Shown: positions 51,598 through 63,654 of the stretch, in pieces
Layout: each line of letters starts with the position of its first letter
Numbering within the stretch: the first letter of the stretch is position 1
Assembly: GCF_001735805.1 (NCBI RefSeq)
Contig: NZ_CP017248.1
Coordinates: 4,960,001 to 5,024,000 of the forward strand
Origin: Streptomyces fodineus
GTDB lineage: Bacteria; Actinomycetota; Actinomycetes; Streptomycetales; Streptomycetaceae
Direction: 5' to 3'
DNA: 64,000 nt
The notes under the pieces: generated by a model
Told to the model about the DNA's origin: nothing
Seen by the model: only the letters and a program-made list of their open reading frames with translations
Database searches by the model: none
Translations under genes and position numbers: made by a program

Positions 51598-54500
51598 TTG
51601 AGTTCCGACTCAGGGACACGCACAGCCTTCGCCGAACGCCTCGCGCTGCTGTACAAGGAGGCTGGAAACCCTCCCCTCAAGAGCGTCGCCGAGGCGGTCG
51701 TACGGCTGCAGCGGGTCGACGAGCGCGGGCGGCCCGTGCGGGTGTCGGCGCAGCGGATCAGCGACTGGCGCCGGGCCAAGAACGTGCCGGCCCAGTTCAC
51801 GGCCCTCGCGGCGGTGCTGCACATCCTGATCCCGGAGGCACGACGGCTGCGGCCCGCACCGGTGTCCACGGGTCTGTACGACCTCGCGCACTGGCAGCGG
51901 CTGTGGGAGCGCGCGCTGGCCGACCCGGTCGGCGACCGGCCCGCGCCGCCCGCCGAGGAGAACCAGCAGCCTGCCACTCAGGCCCCGCCCGTCGCCGGAG
52001 GCGTGTGCCCCTACCGTGGGCTGGCCCCGTACCGGCAGGAGGACGCCCGGTGGTTCTTCGGCCGGGAGCGGAGCACGAGCGCCCTCGTCGCCCAGCTGCG
52101 CGACGCCGAGCGGACCGGCGGTCTGGTGATGCTGGTGGGCGCCTCGGGCGCCGGTAAGTCCTCCCTGCTGAACGCCGGCCTGGTCCCAGCCCTGCGCGGC
52201 GGCGCCCTGCGCGACGGACGCGGCACACCGGCCGACGCCGCCATCGGCAAGGGCAACGGCAACGATCCGGTCGACTGCGTCCTGCACCTCGTCCCCGGTG
52301 CCGACCCCCTGGGCGAACTGGTCCGCCATATCCCCGATCTCACCGCCGTCGCCGCCGAGGCGCGCCGGGCCGAGCAGGAGGCGACGGAGAATCCGGCCGT
52401 TCCCGGCTCCGACTCGCCCCACGTGGCCTGGGCCGCCCACGAGGCCGTCGCGAAATGGGCCGGGCGCGAGGCGCCCGCCGCGAGCCGGCCCGTCGTCATC
52501 GTGGACCAGTTCGAGGAGGCGTTCACCCTCTGCCTCGACGAGGCCGACCGGCGTACGTTCATCCAGCTGCTGCACGCCGCCTGCACCCCGCCCGGCGACT
52601 CGGACGGGCCCGCCCCGGTGCTCGTCGTCCTCGGCATCCGCGCCGACTTCTACGAGCAGTGCCTCGGCTACCCCGAACTGGCCGACGCGCTCCAGCACCG
52701 GCACATGGTGCTCGGCCCGCTGACCAGCACCGAGCTGCGCGAGGCGGTGACCGGTCCGGCCAAGGCGGTGGGTCTGGAGCTGGAGGCGGGGCTCGCCGAG
52801 CTGATCGTCCGCGAGGTGAGCGCCGACGGCCCGCGCGGGGCCCACGACGCGGGCGTGCTCCCGCTGCTCTCACACGCCCTGCTCGCCACCTGGCAGCGCC
52901 GCAAGGCCGGCCGGCTGACGCTGGCCGGCTACCGCGCGGCCGGCGGGATCCAGGGGGCCGTCGCGGCGACCGCCGAGCGCGCCTGGTCGGGGCTCGACCC
53001 CGCGGCCCGTACGGCGGCCCGGCTGCTTCTGCTGCGCCTCGTCCGGCTGGGCGAGGACACCCAGGCCACCCGGCGGCGCGGCACCCGGCGGCAGCTGGCG
53101 GAGGAATCGGCGGACCCGGGCAAGACCGAGGAGTCCCTCGAGGCCCTCGTACGGGCCCGGCTGGTGACGCTGGACGCGGACACCGTGGAGATCACCCACG
53201 AGGCGCTGCTGCACGCCTGGCCCCGGCTGCGGCACTGGATCGACGACGACCGGGGCGAGCAGCTGCTGCGCCAGCGGCTGGAGGAGGACGGCCGGGCCTG
53301 GGAGGACTCGGAGCGGGACAGCTCGCTGCTCTACCGGGGCTCCCGGCTGGAGCAGGCGCGCAGCTGGGCGCGGTCGGCCGGGGACACCCTGCTGACCCGC
53401 AGCGCGGTGGAGTTCCTGGCCGCCTCGGTACGGCTGCGCAAGCGCACGGTGTGGATCAGCCGGGCCGCGGTGGCCGCACTGGTGGTGCTGGCCCTGGTCG
53501 CGGGCGGCTCGGCGGTGATCGCCTGGCAGCAGCGGGACGACGCCGTGTTCGGGCAGGTGCTCGCCGAGGCCGACCGGGTCCAGCGCACGGACCCGTCCCT
53601 GGCCGCCCAGCTGGACCTGGTCGCCCATCGGCTGCGCCCGGACGACGAGGGGACGTACAGCAGGCTGATCTCGATCGTGAGCGCGCCGCTGGCCACCCCC
53701 CTGTCCGGGCACACCGGTGCCGTCTACCTCACCTCCTTCAGCCCCGACGGCAGGACGCTGGCCACGGCCAGCTACGACCGGACCGTCCGACTGTGGAACG
53801 TGGCCGACCGGAGCCGTCCCAAGCCGCTCGGCAAGCCGCTGACCGGCCACACCAGCTGGGTGAGCAGCGCCGTCTTCAGCCCCGACGGACGCACCCTGGC
53901 CAGCGCCGGCGACGACGGGACGATCCGGCTGTGGGACGTGACCGATCCCGCCCACCCCAAGTCGCTCGGCACACCGCTCACCGGGCACCGGGGCACCATC
54001 TACCTGGTCGCCTTCAGCCCGGACGGGCGCACGCTGGCCTCGGCCGGCGAGGACCGCACGGTACGGCTGTGGAACGTGACGGACCCGCACCGGGCGAGCC
54101 AGGCCGGCGCCCTGCGCGGCCACACCGCCGCGGTGCGCAGCGTCGCGTTCAGCCCCGACGGTCACACCCTCGCGGCGGGCGGTGACGACGACACGATCCG
54201 GCTGTGGAACACGGCCGACCCGCGCCACCCGAAGCCGTACCGCACGGCGCTGACCGGCCATACGGACATCGTCCACTCGGTGGCGTTCAGCCCCGACGGA
54301 CACACCGTGGCCAGCGGCAGCGCGGACGACACGATCCGGCTGTGGAACGTCACCGACCCCGCCCACCCGTCCTCGCTGGGCTCACCGATGACCGGGCACA
54401 CCGGACCGATCTGGTCGGTGGCCTTCAGCCCGGACGGCAGCAGGCTGGCCGCCGCGAGCGCGGACAGCACGGCGAGCCTGTGGAACGTGAGCGATCCGAC

Positions 54501-55671
54501 GTCCCCCTCGCAGGTCGGCGAGCCGCTCGCGGGCAGCAGCGGCGAGATGTACGCCCTCGGGTTCAGCCCCGACGGGCGGACCCTGGCCACCGGCAGCGGC
54601 GACAGCAAGGTGCGCCTGTGGTCGATACCGACCTCGGACATGATCGGCCGCAGCGCGGCGTTCCGCCCCGACGGGCGGGTGCTGGCGACGGTGGCGCACG
54701 ACAGCCAGATCCGGCTGTGGAACGTGGCACACCCCGGCCGGCCGGTGCTGCTGGGTGAACCCTTCATGCGCGGCGGCGACGGCCAGCGTGTGGTGTTCTC
54801 CCCCGACGGCCGCACCCTCGCCGTCCTCACGGGCCGGCGGACGGTGCAGCTGTGGAACATCACCGACCCCGCCCACCCGGCGCTCGCCGGACCGCCGCTC
54901 ACCCTGCAGACCCGCTTCATGGGCCCCAACGCGCTGGCGTACAGCCCGGACGGCCACACCCTGGCCACGGCCTACGACGACCACTCCTTCCAGCTGTGGA
55001 ACGTCGCCGACCCCGCGCACGCCGTACCGCTCGGCAGGCCGGTCACCGGCCACCGGGGGTACATCAACGCCCTCGTCTTCAGCCCGGACGGGCACACCCT
55101 GGCCAGCGGCAGCGCGGACAGCACGATCCGCCTGTGGAACGTCACGGACCCCGCTCACCCGGCCCTGCTCGGCGCGCCGCTCACCGAGCACTCCGGGCCG
55201 GTCAACGCGCTCGCGTTCACACCGGACCGCCACACCCTGGCCAGTGGCAGCGACGACGACACGGTCCGGCTGTGGAATGTCACCGACCCCGCCTCGGCGA
55301 CGGCGCTCGGCGGGCCGCTCACCGGCCACACCGAGGCGGTCACGTCGCTGACGTTCAGCGCGGGCGGGCGCACTCTGGCCAGCGGCGGGGACGACAACAC
55401 CGTCCGGCTGTGGGACGTCGGCGACCCCGGCTCGGCGACGCCCATCGGCCAGTCGATGAGCCTCAACGGCCAGACGGGCAACTTCCTGTCCTTCAGCCCC
55501 AGCAGCCGCGTCCTCGGGGTTTCCAGCGGGGCCGACACGGTCCGCGTGTGGAGCCTGGACGCCGACGCGGCGATCGGCCACATCTGCTCGGTCACGCGGG
55601 GCGTGCTGACCGCGCAGAAGTGGCACGAGTACCTGCCCCGCCTGTCCTACGACCCCCCGTGCGGTCGCTGA
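51598..55671 (+). CDS. HTH-nSTAND-transmembrane-WD40 protein
   Basis: 1357 residues. Residues 1-90: XRE/HTH-like domain (ISDWRRAKNVPAQFTALAAV). About 135-600: nSTAND1 NTPase with CPYRGLAPYRQEDARWFFGR, Walker A GASGAGKSSL (about 180-189) and Walker B VVIVDQFEEAF (about 298-308). A helix at 618-640 (AAVAALVVLALVAGGSAVIAW) could span the membrane. From about 703 to the end there are 14 WD40 repeats of the FSPDGRTLASAG-DRTVRLWNV kind, enough for two seven-bladed propellers; the eighth, ninth, tenth and fourteenth are degenerate. STAND proteins are ligand-gated switches, many in defence or signalling. The TTG start is given by conserved sequence immediately after and AAAGGGGTGGGA before. It has parS 420 bases upstream. 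Confidence 0.9.
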   Translation: MSSDSGTRTAFAERLALLYKEAGNPPLKSVAEAVVRLQRVDERGRPVRVSAQRISDWRRAKNVPAQFTALAAVLHILIPEARRLRPAPVSTGLYDLAHWQRLWERALADPVGDRPAPPAEENQQPATQAPPVAGGVCPYRGLAPYRQEDARWFFGRERSTSALVAQLRDAERTGGLVMLVGASGAGKSSLLNAGLVPALRGGALRDGRGTPADAAIGKGNGNDPVDCVLHLVPGADPLGELVRHIPDLTAVAAEARRAEQEATENPAVPGSDSPHVAWAAHEAVAKWAGREAPAASRPVVIVDQFEEAFTLCLDEADRRTFIQLLHAACTPPGDSDGPAPVLVVLGIRADFYEQCLGYPELADALQHRHMVLGPLTSTELREAVTGPAKAVGLELEAGLAELIVREVSADGPRGAHDAGVLPLLSHALLATWQRRKAGRLTLAGYRAAGGIQGAVAATAERAWSGLDPAARTAARLLLLRLVRLGEDTQATRRRGTRRQLAEESADPGKTEESLEALVRARLVTLDADTVEITHEALLHAWPRLRHWIDDDRGEQLLRQRLEEDGRAWEDSERDSSLLYRGSRLEQARSWARSAGDTLLTRSAVEFLAASVRLRKRTVWISRAAVAALVVLALVAGGSAVIAWQQRDDAVFGQVLAEADRVQRTDPSLAAQLDLVAHRLRPDDEGTYSRLISIVSAPLATPLSGHTGAVYLTSFSPDGRTLATASYDRTVRLWNVADRSRPKPLGKPLTGHTSWVSSAVFSPDGRTLASAGDDGTIRLWDVTDPAHPKSLGTPLTGHRGTIYLVAFSPDGRTLASAGEDRTVRLWNVTDPHRASQAGALRGHTAAVRSVAFSPDGHTLAAGGDDDTIRLWNTADPRHPKPYRTALTGHTDIVHSVAFSPDGHTVASGSADDTIRLWNVTDPAHPSSLGSPMTGHTGPIWSVAFSPDGSRLAAASADSTASLWNVSDPTSPSQVGEPLAGSSGEMYALGFSPDGRTLATGSGDSKVRLWSIPTSDMIGRSAAFRPDGRVLATVAHDSQIRLWNVAHPGRPVLLGEPFMRGGDGQRVVFSPDGRTLAVLTGRRTVQLWNITDPAHPALAGPPLTLQTRFMGPNALAYSPDGHTLATAYDDHSFQLWNVADPAHAVPLGRPVTGHRGYINALVFSPDGHTLASGSADSTIRLWNVTDPAHPALLGAPLTEHSGPVNALAFTPDRHTLASGSDDDTVRLWNVTDPASATALGGPLTGHTEAVTSLTFSAGGRTLASGGDDNTVRLWDVGDPGSATPIGQSMSLNGQTGNFLSFSPSSRVLGVSSGADTVRVWSLDADAAIGHICSVTRGVLTAQKWHEYLPRLSYDPPCGR

Positions 55672-55741
55672 TCGGCCAACCTGACCTGAACTCGTCCGTC
55701 TTGGCCCCACAAGGCGCTCAGTCTTGTTACCCTTGGCCACA

Positions 55742-55787
55742 GCCCGATCGCTGGTGCATCCCCCGTCGCCAGCGGTCGGGCCTTTTC
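55742..55787 (+). terminator. Terminator after the nSTAND-WD40 gene
   Basis: GCCCGATCGCTGG pairs with CCAGCGGTCGGGC (one mismatch) over a 14-base loop, and CTTTTCC follows: a Rho-independent terminator between convergent genes. Confidence 0.8.
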
Positions 55788-55806
55788 CTGCCCCAGGGGC
55801 CCTGCC

Positions 55807-56958
55807 TCACGCGGCGAGGGCGTGCCCCGGATGCAGGACCACCTTGGTGTAGCCCTCGATCCGCTTGTCGAACTTCTCGTAGGCCTTCGGTGCCTCCTCC
55901 AGCGGCAGCTCATGGGAGACCACGAAGCTGGGCTTGGCCCGACCGGCGATGATCAGGTCGCGCAGCTGGCGGTTGTACCGCTTCACGTTGCACTGGCCGG
56001 TGCCCATCTGCTGGCCCTTCTCGAACATCCGGCCGATGGAGACCAGCAGTTGGCCGTGCCTGGCGTGCTCGTCCGGGCCGCCGGGGTCGGAGGGCACGTA
56101 CAGCCCCGGTACGCCGAGCATGCCGGTCGGCCGGACCGTCTCCACCAGGGTGTTGAGGACGACGGCCGGTTCCTCGTGGCTGGCGTCGTGGGCCTGGGCC
56201 TGATAGCCGACGGCGTCCACGCCCTTGTCGGTGCCTTCCCCGCCCGTCTGCTCCTTGATCTGCTCGGCCGGGTCGCCCTTGGTGAAGTCGATGGGGATCG
56301 CCCCGATCTCCTCGGCCTTGGCCAGCCGTTCGGGCACCCGGTCCACCGAGAACACCTTCGCCGCACCGCGCAGCAGCGCGGAGTAGGCGGCCATCAGCCC
56401 CACGGGTCCGGCACCGAAGACGGCCACGCTCTCACCGGGGGACACCTGGGCGAGTTCGCAGCCGTGGTAGCCGGTCGGGAAGATGTCGGCGAGCAGGACG
56501 AAGTCGGTCTCGAACTCGTTGCCCGGCGGCAGCTTCAGACAGTTGAAGTCGGCGAACGGCACCCGCAGCAGTTCCGCCTGACCGCCCTTGTACGGGCCCA
56601 TGGCCACATAGCCGTAGGCTCCGCCGGCGAATCCCGGATTGACCGTCAGACAGAAGCCGGTCTTCTCGGCGAGGCAGTTCTTGCAGAATCCGCAGGCGAC
56701 ATTGAACGGCATCACCACGCGGTCTCCCTTGGACAGGGAGGTCACACCGGGACCGGCCTCCTCGATCACACCGAGGTTCTCGTGCCCGAAGACAATGCCC
56801 GCCTCGGCCGCCGTACGGCCCTCGTACATGTGCAGGTCGGACCCGCAGATCGCGGTCGATGTGACCCGTACCAGCACATCGTTGGGATGCTGGATCCGCG
56901 GATCGTCGACCTCCTTGACCGTCACGCTGAACGGCTTCTCATAAACGACGGCTTTCAC
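55807..56958 (-). CDS. Zinc-dependent alcohol/formaldehyde dehydrogenase (FdhA-like)
   Basis: 383-residue MDR dehydrogenase of the glutathione-independent formaldehyde dehydrogenase type. AICGSDLHMYEGR and FGHENLGV carry the catalytic zinc ligands; CGFCKNCLAEKTGFC is the structural zinc loop; VAVFGAGPVGLMAAYSALL binds NAD. The long insert (VNPGFAGGAYGYVAMGPYKGGQAE) is typical of this subfamily. GTG 56958 (VKAVVYEKPF) is preferred over GTG 56967 because GGAGGT is then 7 bases away. Probably oxidises formaldehyde or another aldehyde. Monocistronic. Confidence 0.9.
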   Translation of the reverse strand: MKAVVYEKPFSVTVKEVDDPRIQHPNDVLVRVTSTAICGSDLHMYEGRTAAEAGIVFGHENLGVIEEAGPGVTSLSKGDRVVMPFNVACGFCKNCLAEKTGFCLTVNPGFAGGAYGYVAMGPYKGGQAELLRVPFADFNCLKLPPGNEFETDFVLLADIFPTGYHGCELAQVSPGESVAVFGAGPVGLMAAYSALLRGAAKVFSVDRVPERLAKAEEIGAIPIDFTKGDPAEQIKEQTGGEGTDKGVDAVGYQAQAHDASHEEPAVVLNTLVETVRPTGMLGVPGLYVPSDPGGPDEHARHGQLLVSIGRMFEKGQQMGTGQCNVKRYNRQLRDLIIAGRAKPSFVVSHELPLEEAPKAYEKFDKRIEGYTKVVLHPGHALAA

Positions 56959-57073
56959 CTCAGCCACCTCCGCCTAGAGCGCTGGATGACGGCGGCGAGG
57001 AAAAGCCGCGGCCGGGGGACGCACGCTCGCTTCACCGCCGGTACTTCCAGGGAACGCCCACCGGCCAGTGATG

Positions 57074-57460
57074 TCAAAGGTCCGCCGGCGAAGCCTGCGC
57101 GGCACGTTGAGACCGCGCTCCGGCCGCCTCCGCCCGGAGCTTCGCCGCGCGTTCACGCGGGTCGTATCCGGGACCGAGGCCCTCGACCAGCACGACGTCC
57201 GCGTCGATGTGGTCGGTCCGCAGCCGCAGGATCTCCTGGTACGCGTCAGACGCGTACCAGGCCCGGGCCTCGGCGAGGCCGGGGAACTCGATCAGCACCA
57301 TGCTGCCCGGCCAGTCCCCCTCCACCACCTCGGCCGGCGGGCCGTGCACCAGGAACCGGCCGTGAAAGGGTTCCAGGGTGCCCTGGATGCGTTCCAGATA
57401 CTCAAGGATGTCGGGATGGTGATCGCGGTCGCGCAGGTGCGCAAAACCATATGCGGGCAC
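57074..57460 (-). CDS. DUF1330 family protein
   Basis: 128 residues of the dimeric alpha-beta barrel DUF1330 family: AYGFAHLRDRDHHPDILEYLE, FLVHGPPAEVVEGDWPGSMV and FPGLAEARAWYASDAYQEI. The C-terminus is an extra Arg/Ala-rich tail. GTG at 57460 has AAGGAG seven bases before. Function unknown. It is transcribed in the same direction as, and downstream of, tRNA-Ile with a terminator between. Confidence 0.85.
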   Translation of the reverse strand: MPAYGFAHLRDRDHHPDILEYLERIQGTLEPFHGRFLVHGPPAEVVEGDWPGSMVLIEFPGLAEARAWYASDAYQEILRLRTDHIDADVVLVEGLGPGYDPRERAAKLRAEAAGARSQRAAQASPADL

Positions 57461-57568
57461 GTCCGGCTCCTTCGTCCGCTCCGATACGACGAACCGAACG
57501 TAGTCACGCGCGCCGCGCGCCGCGATTACCTCTGGGGTAAGCAAGGCAGAGGTGAGCGGCGGACGCCG

Positions 57569-57600
57569 AAGACCCCCGATCCATCCGGACCGGGGGTCTT
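57569..57600 (-). terminator. Terminator after tRNA-Ile
   Basis: AAGACCCCCG and its complement CGGGGGTCTT flank a 12-base loop, 8 bases beyond the tRNA 3' end on the minus strand. Confidence 0.75.
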
Positions 57601-57607
57601 GGCACTG

Positions 57608-57681
57608 TGGGGCTAACAGGATTTGAACCTGTGGCCTCATCCTTATCAGGGATGCGCTCTAACCAACTGAGCTATAGCCCC
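57608..57681 (-). tRNA. tRNA-Ile (GAT)
   Basis: On the minus strand GGGGCTA pairs with TAGCCCC; D arm GCTCAGTTGGTTAGAGC, anticodon loop CTGATAA giving GAT, T arm ACAGGTTCAAATCCTGT. 74 bases without CCA. The gyrA-DUF3566-tRNA-Ile order is conserved in actinobacteria. Confidence 0.97.
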
Positions 57682-57791
57682 GCCGCGCTCTGCGGTGTGT
57701 CCCGCGCGCTGACTCCTGAAGATTAGCGCACGACCACGTGAGTCCCAAAATCGGTTGTCGGGGGACAGTCACAAACACGCTGGAGGGCGGG

Positions 57792-58526
57792 TCACTCGTC
57801 CTCCGCCAGGGTCAGCTCGATGCCGCCCACGAAGCCCGCGGAGAGGTTGTAGATGAACGCGCCGAGTGTCGCGAGCGCGGTGGCCAGGACCACATCGATG
57901 ACCGCGATGATCGACGTGAACATCAGGACGTGGGGGAGCGACAGGAACGACTGGAGATCGAAGCCGTTCGCCTCGTTCGAGCCGGTCGCCTCCGAGATCG
58001 TGCCGCCCACCGTCGAGAACACGCCCATCGCGTCCATGACCATCCACAGCACCGCCGAGGCGACGACCGTGCAGATGCCGAGCGCGATGGAGAGCAGGAA
58101 GCTGACCTTCATCACCGACCACGGGTCGGCCTTGGCCACCCGCAGCCGAGCCTTACGGGTGCGCGGCGCCGTCCGGGCGCCGGTACGCGGCCGTCGTACG
58201 GCGCCGGCCGGGGGCTGTGCCGGATAGGCCTGCGGCGGGTGGTACGGCCCGCCGGGCTGCTCCGGGCGCCGCTCCCCGGGGAGCGGCGACGACGACTGTG
58301 CCTCGCCGGCCGCGGCCGGGCCTCGGGTGTCCGTCATAGTTCCCCCCTGGGATCCAGACGTGCCGGAGGAGCCCTTCTCGGACACCCTCACCGGTTTCAG
58401 GTTGGTCGTGTGCGGGTCGGCCGCGCTCCCCGCACCCGTTCCGTGCGTGGCGGAGCCACGGCCGCCGCCGTCCGTCTCCGTACCCGTGGGGGTACCGGCC
58501 GATCCGGCGCCCGTGGCTCCGCTCAC
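57792..58526 (-). CDS. DUF3566 family membrane protein
   Basis: 244 residues: a disordered Gly/Ser/Thr/Pro-rich N-terminal 115 or so, then two membrane helices (SFLLSIALGICTVVASAVLW and FTSIIAVIDVVLATALATLG) joined by a loop with FSTVGGTISEATGSNE, and an acidic end. This is the DUF3566 protein that follows gyrA in actinobacteria. GTG 58526, with GAGGAG before it, is 18 bases after the gyrA stop, so it is co-transcribed. Its role is unknown; perhaps membrane-related to chromosome or division work. Confidence 0.9.
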   Translation of the reverse strand: MSGATGAGSAGTPTGTETDGGGRGSATHGTGAGSAADPHTTNLKPVRVSEKGSSGTSGSQGGTMTDTRGPAAAGEAQSSSPLPGERRPEQPGGPYHPPQAYPAQPPAGAVRRPRTGARTAPRTRKARLRVAKADPWSVMKVSFLLSIALGICTVVASAVLWMVMDAMGVFSTVGGTISEATGSNEANGFDLQSFLSLPHVLMFTSIIAVIDVVLATALATLGAFIYNLSAGFVGGIELTLAEDE

Positions 58527-58544
58527 GATGACTCACTCCTCGTG

Positions 58545-61142
<2,598 letters not shown>

Positions 61143-61184
61143 TGCTGGTGAGGATCCTTCCTGGTGCGGTCAGCTGAGACCGAC

Positions 61185-63257
61185 TCAGATGTCGAGGAAG
61201 CGGACGTCCTTGGCGTTGCGCTGGATGAACTGGCGGCGGGCCTCGACGTCCTCGCCCATGAGGACCGAGAACAGGTCGTCGGCCTGGGCGGCGTCGTCCA
61301 GGGTGACCTGGCCGAGGACCCGGTGCTCCTGGTCCATCGTGGTCACGCGCAGCTCCTCGGCGTTCATCTCGCCGAGGCCCTTGAAGCGCTGGATCGAGTC
61401 CTCGCGGACACGCTTGCCGCGCTGGCGGCCCATCTCGATGAGGGCGTCGCGCTCGCGGTCGGAGTACGCGTACTCCACGTCGTCCCGGCCCCACTTGATC
61501 TTGTACAGCGGGGGACGGGACAGGTACACGTGCCCGGCCTCGACCAGCGGCCGCATGAAGCGGAACAGGAAGGTCAGCAGCAGGGTGCTGATGTGCTGGC
61601 CGTCGACGTCGGCGTCCGCCATCAAGATGATCTTGTGATACCGGAGCTTCTCGATGTCGAAGTCCTCGTGCACACCCGTGCCGAAGGCCGAGATCAGCGC
61701 CTGGATCTCCTGGTTCTGCAGGATCTTGTCGATCCTGGCCTTCTCCACGTTGAGGATCTTGCCGCGGATCGGGAGGATCGCCTGGTACTGCGGGTTGCGG
61801 CCGGACTTGGCCGAGCCGCCGGCGGAGTCACCCTCGACGATGAAGATCTCGCACTTGGTGGGGTCGTTCGACTGGCAGTCGGAGAGCTTGCCCGGCAGGG
61901 ACGCCGACTCCAGCAGGCCCTTGCGGCGGGTCAGGTCGCGGGCCTTGCGGGCCGCGACGCGCGCGGTGGCCGCCTGGATGCCCTTGCGGATGATGTCCGC
62001 GGCCTCGACCGGGTTGCGGTCCAGCCAGTCGTTGAGGTGCTCGTAGACCGCCTTCTGCACGAAGGTCTTGGCCTCCGTGTTGCCCAGCTTGGTCTTCGTC
62101 TGGCCCTCGAACTGCGGCTCGCTCAGCTTGACCGAGATGATCGCGGTCAGACCCTCACGGATGTCGTCACCGGTGAGGTTGTCGTCCTTCTCGCGCAGCA
62201 GCTTCTTGTCGCGCGCGTACTTGTTGATCAGGCTCGTGAGGGCCGCGCGGAAGCCCTCCTCGTGCGTACCGCCCTCGTGGGTGTGGATGATGTTGGCGAA
62301 CGAGTACACGCCCTCGCTGTAGCCGCTGTTCCACTGCATGGCGACCTCGAGGGACAGGCTCTTGTCCTTGTCCTCGGCCTCCAGGTCGATGACGGTGGGG
62401 TGCACCGCCTCTCCCTTGCGGGAGTTGAGGTACTTCACGAAGTCGACGATGCCGCCCTCGTAGTAGTACGTGACGGTCTTGACCTCGGCCTTCTCGTCCG
62501 CACCCGCCTCGTCCGCACCGCTGGTGGCCTTCGCCGACTCGCGCTCGTCGGTGAGTTTGATCGTCAAACCCTTGTTGAGGAACGCCATCTCCTGGAAACG
62601 CCGCGACAGCGTCTCGAAGGAGTACTCGGTGGTCTCGAAGATGTCGGGGTCGGCCCAGAAGGTGACCGAGGTGCCGGTCTCGTCCGTGGCCTCGTGCTGG
62701 ACGAGCGGGGCCGTCGGGACGCCGAGCTTGTAGTCCTGCGTCCAGCGGTGGCCGTCGGTCCTGATCTCGACGGCGACCTTCGTGGACAGCGCGTTGACGA
62801 CGGACACACCCACGCCGTGCAGACCGCCGGAGACGGCGTAACCGCCGCCGCCGAACTTGCCGCCCGCGTGCAGCACGGTCAGCACGACCTCGACGGCCGG
62901 CTTGCCCTCGGAGGGCACGATGCCCACCGGGATGCCACGGCCGTTGTCGACGACCCGGACGCCGCCGTCGGCGAGGATCGTGACATCGATCGTGTCCGCG
63001 TACCCGGCCAGCGCCTCGTCGACCGAGTTGTCGACGACCTCGTACACCAGGTGGTGCAGACCGCGCTCGCCCGTGGAACCGATGTACATGCCGGGCCGCT
63101 TGCGGACCGCGTCCAGCCCTTCGAGCACGGTGATGGCGCTGGCGTCGTAGGAGGCAGAGGCTGCTGCCTCGCTGTTCACGGGGGCCTCGGTGGGCTCGCC
63201 GTTCACGCCGGCGTCGGTGGACGGGATGTTCTCGTTGGGGTTGCCGGAATCGGCCAC
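61185..63257 (-). CDS. gyrB: DNA gyrase subunit B
   Basis: 690 residues. ATPase domain with YEVVDNSVDEALAGY, DNGRGIPVG and GGLHGVGVSVVNALS; transducer; TOPRIM domain with VEGDSAGGSAKSGRN and ADADVDGQHI; C-terminal RFKGLGEM and the FIQRNAKDVRFLDI end. The GTG at 63257 (VADSGNPNE) was chosen because AGAAAGGG lies 7 bases before; the longer open frame is leader sequence. It drives ATP-dependent negative supercoiling with GyrA. A promoter should lie in the 63258-63654 gap. Confidence 0.98.
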   Translation of the reverse strand: MADSGNPNENIPSTDAGVNGEPTEAPVNSEAAASASYDASAITVLEGLDAVRKRPGMYIGSTGERGLHHLVYEVVDNSVDEALAGYADTIDVTILADGGVRVVDNGRGIPVGIVPSEGKPAVEVVLTVLHAGGKFGGGGYAVSGGLHGVGVSVVNALSTKVAVEIRTDGHRWTQDYKLGVPTAPLVQHEATDETGTSVTFWADPDIFETTEYSFETLSRRFQEMAFLNKGLTIKLTDERESAKATSGADEAGADEKAEVKTVTYYYEGGIVDFVKYLNSRKGEAVHPTVIDLEAEDKDKSLSLEVAMQWNSGYSEGVYSFANIIHTHEGGTHEEGFRAALTSLINKYARDKKLLREKDDNLTGDDIREGLTAIISVKLSEPQFEGQTKTKLGNTEAKTFVQKAVYEHLNDWLDRNPVEAADIIRKGIQAATARVAARKARDLTRRKGLLESASLPGKLSDCQSNDPTKCEIFIVEGDSAGGSAKSGRNPQYQAILPIRGKILNVEKARIDKILQNQEIQALISAFGTGVHEDFDIEKLRYHKIILMADADVDGQHISTLLLTFLFRFMRPLVEAGHVYLSRPPLYKIKWGRDDVEYAYSDRERDALIEMGRQRGKRVREDSIQRFKGLGEMNAEELRVTTMDQEHRVLGQVTLDDAAQADDLFSVLMGEDVEARRQFIQRNAKDVRFLDI

Positions 63258-63654
63258 GAAGCGCCCTTTCTGGCACAGCACGAGCCGGGCTCGTCGGCAG
63301 GTTGCCGGAGCGGCTGCGGCATGTTGCGGTGGTAAGCCTTGATCAGCGTTGCTCAGCTTTTCCCGGGCGGTCCCCACATTGGGGCGGGATTGTCTTCCAG
63401 TCTACCGGTAGGTCTGACATCGATGGGGGTTTGCCGGTACCTGAGTCCCCATGTGCCGCCCTGAACCGACCTCGACCGGGTCCCGATATGCGGATGGGGG
63501 CTCCAAGGGGCTCACAGCGGCACTCAGCGCTTCGAGGCGTCAACCCTTGGCTACTGGGGGGTCAGATGGCGGTCCGCCGGTGCCTCGGCGGCTGTCCACA
63601 CCTGTGTACGGCGCCGCGACGGCAGCGCGGTCACCGGCTTCGACGTGAGGTACG
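63258..63654. promoter_or_regulatory. gyrB leader and promoter region
   Basis: 397 bases between gyrB and dciA on the same strand. Features seen are a 10-bp palindrome CTACCGGTAG (63402-63411) and a one-mismatch DnaA-box-like CTGTCCACA near 63592-63600. In Streptomyces gyr transcription responds to supercoiling, but no element for that can be shown here. Short open frames in it have no support. Confidence 0.45.

Noticed and set aside
58153..58536. Open frame overlapping DUF3566
   Set aside because: Arg/Pro-rich shadow in another frame with no conserved features.
61164..63335. 723-codon + strand frame antisense to gyrB
   Set aside because: Mirror of gyrB codon bias; no start signal or family.
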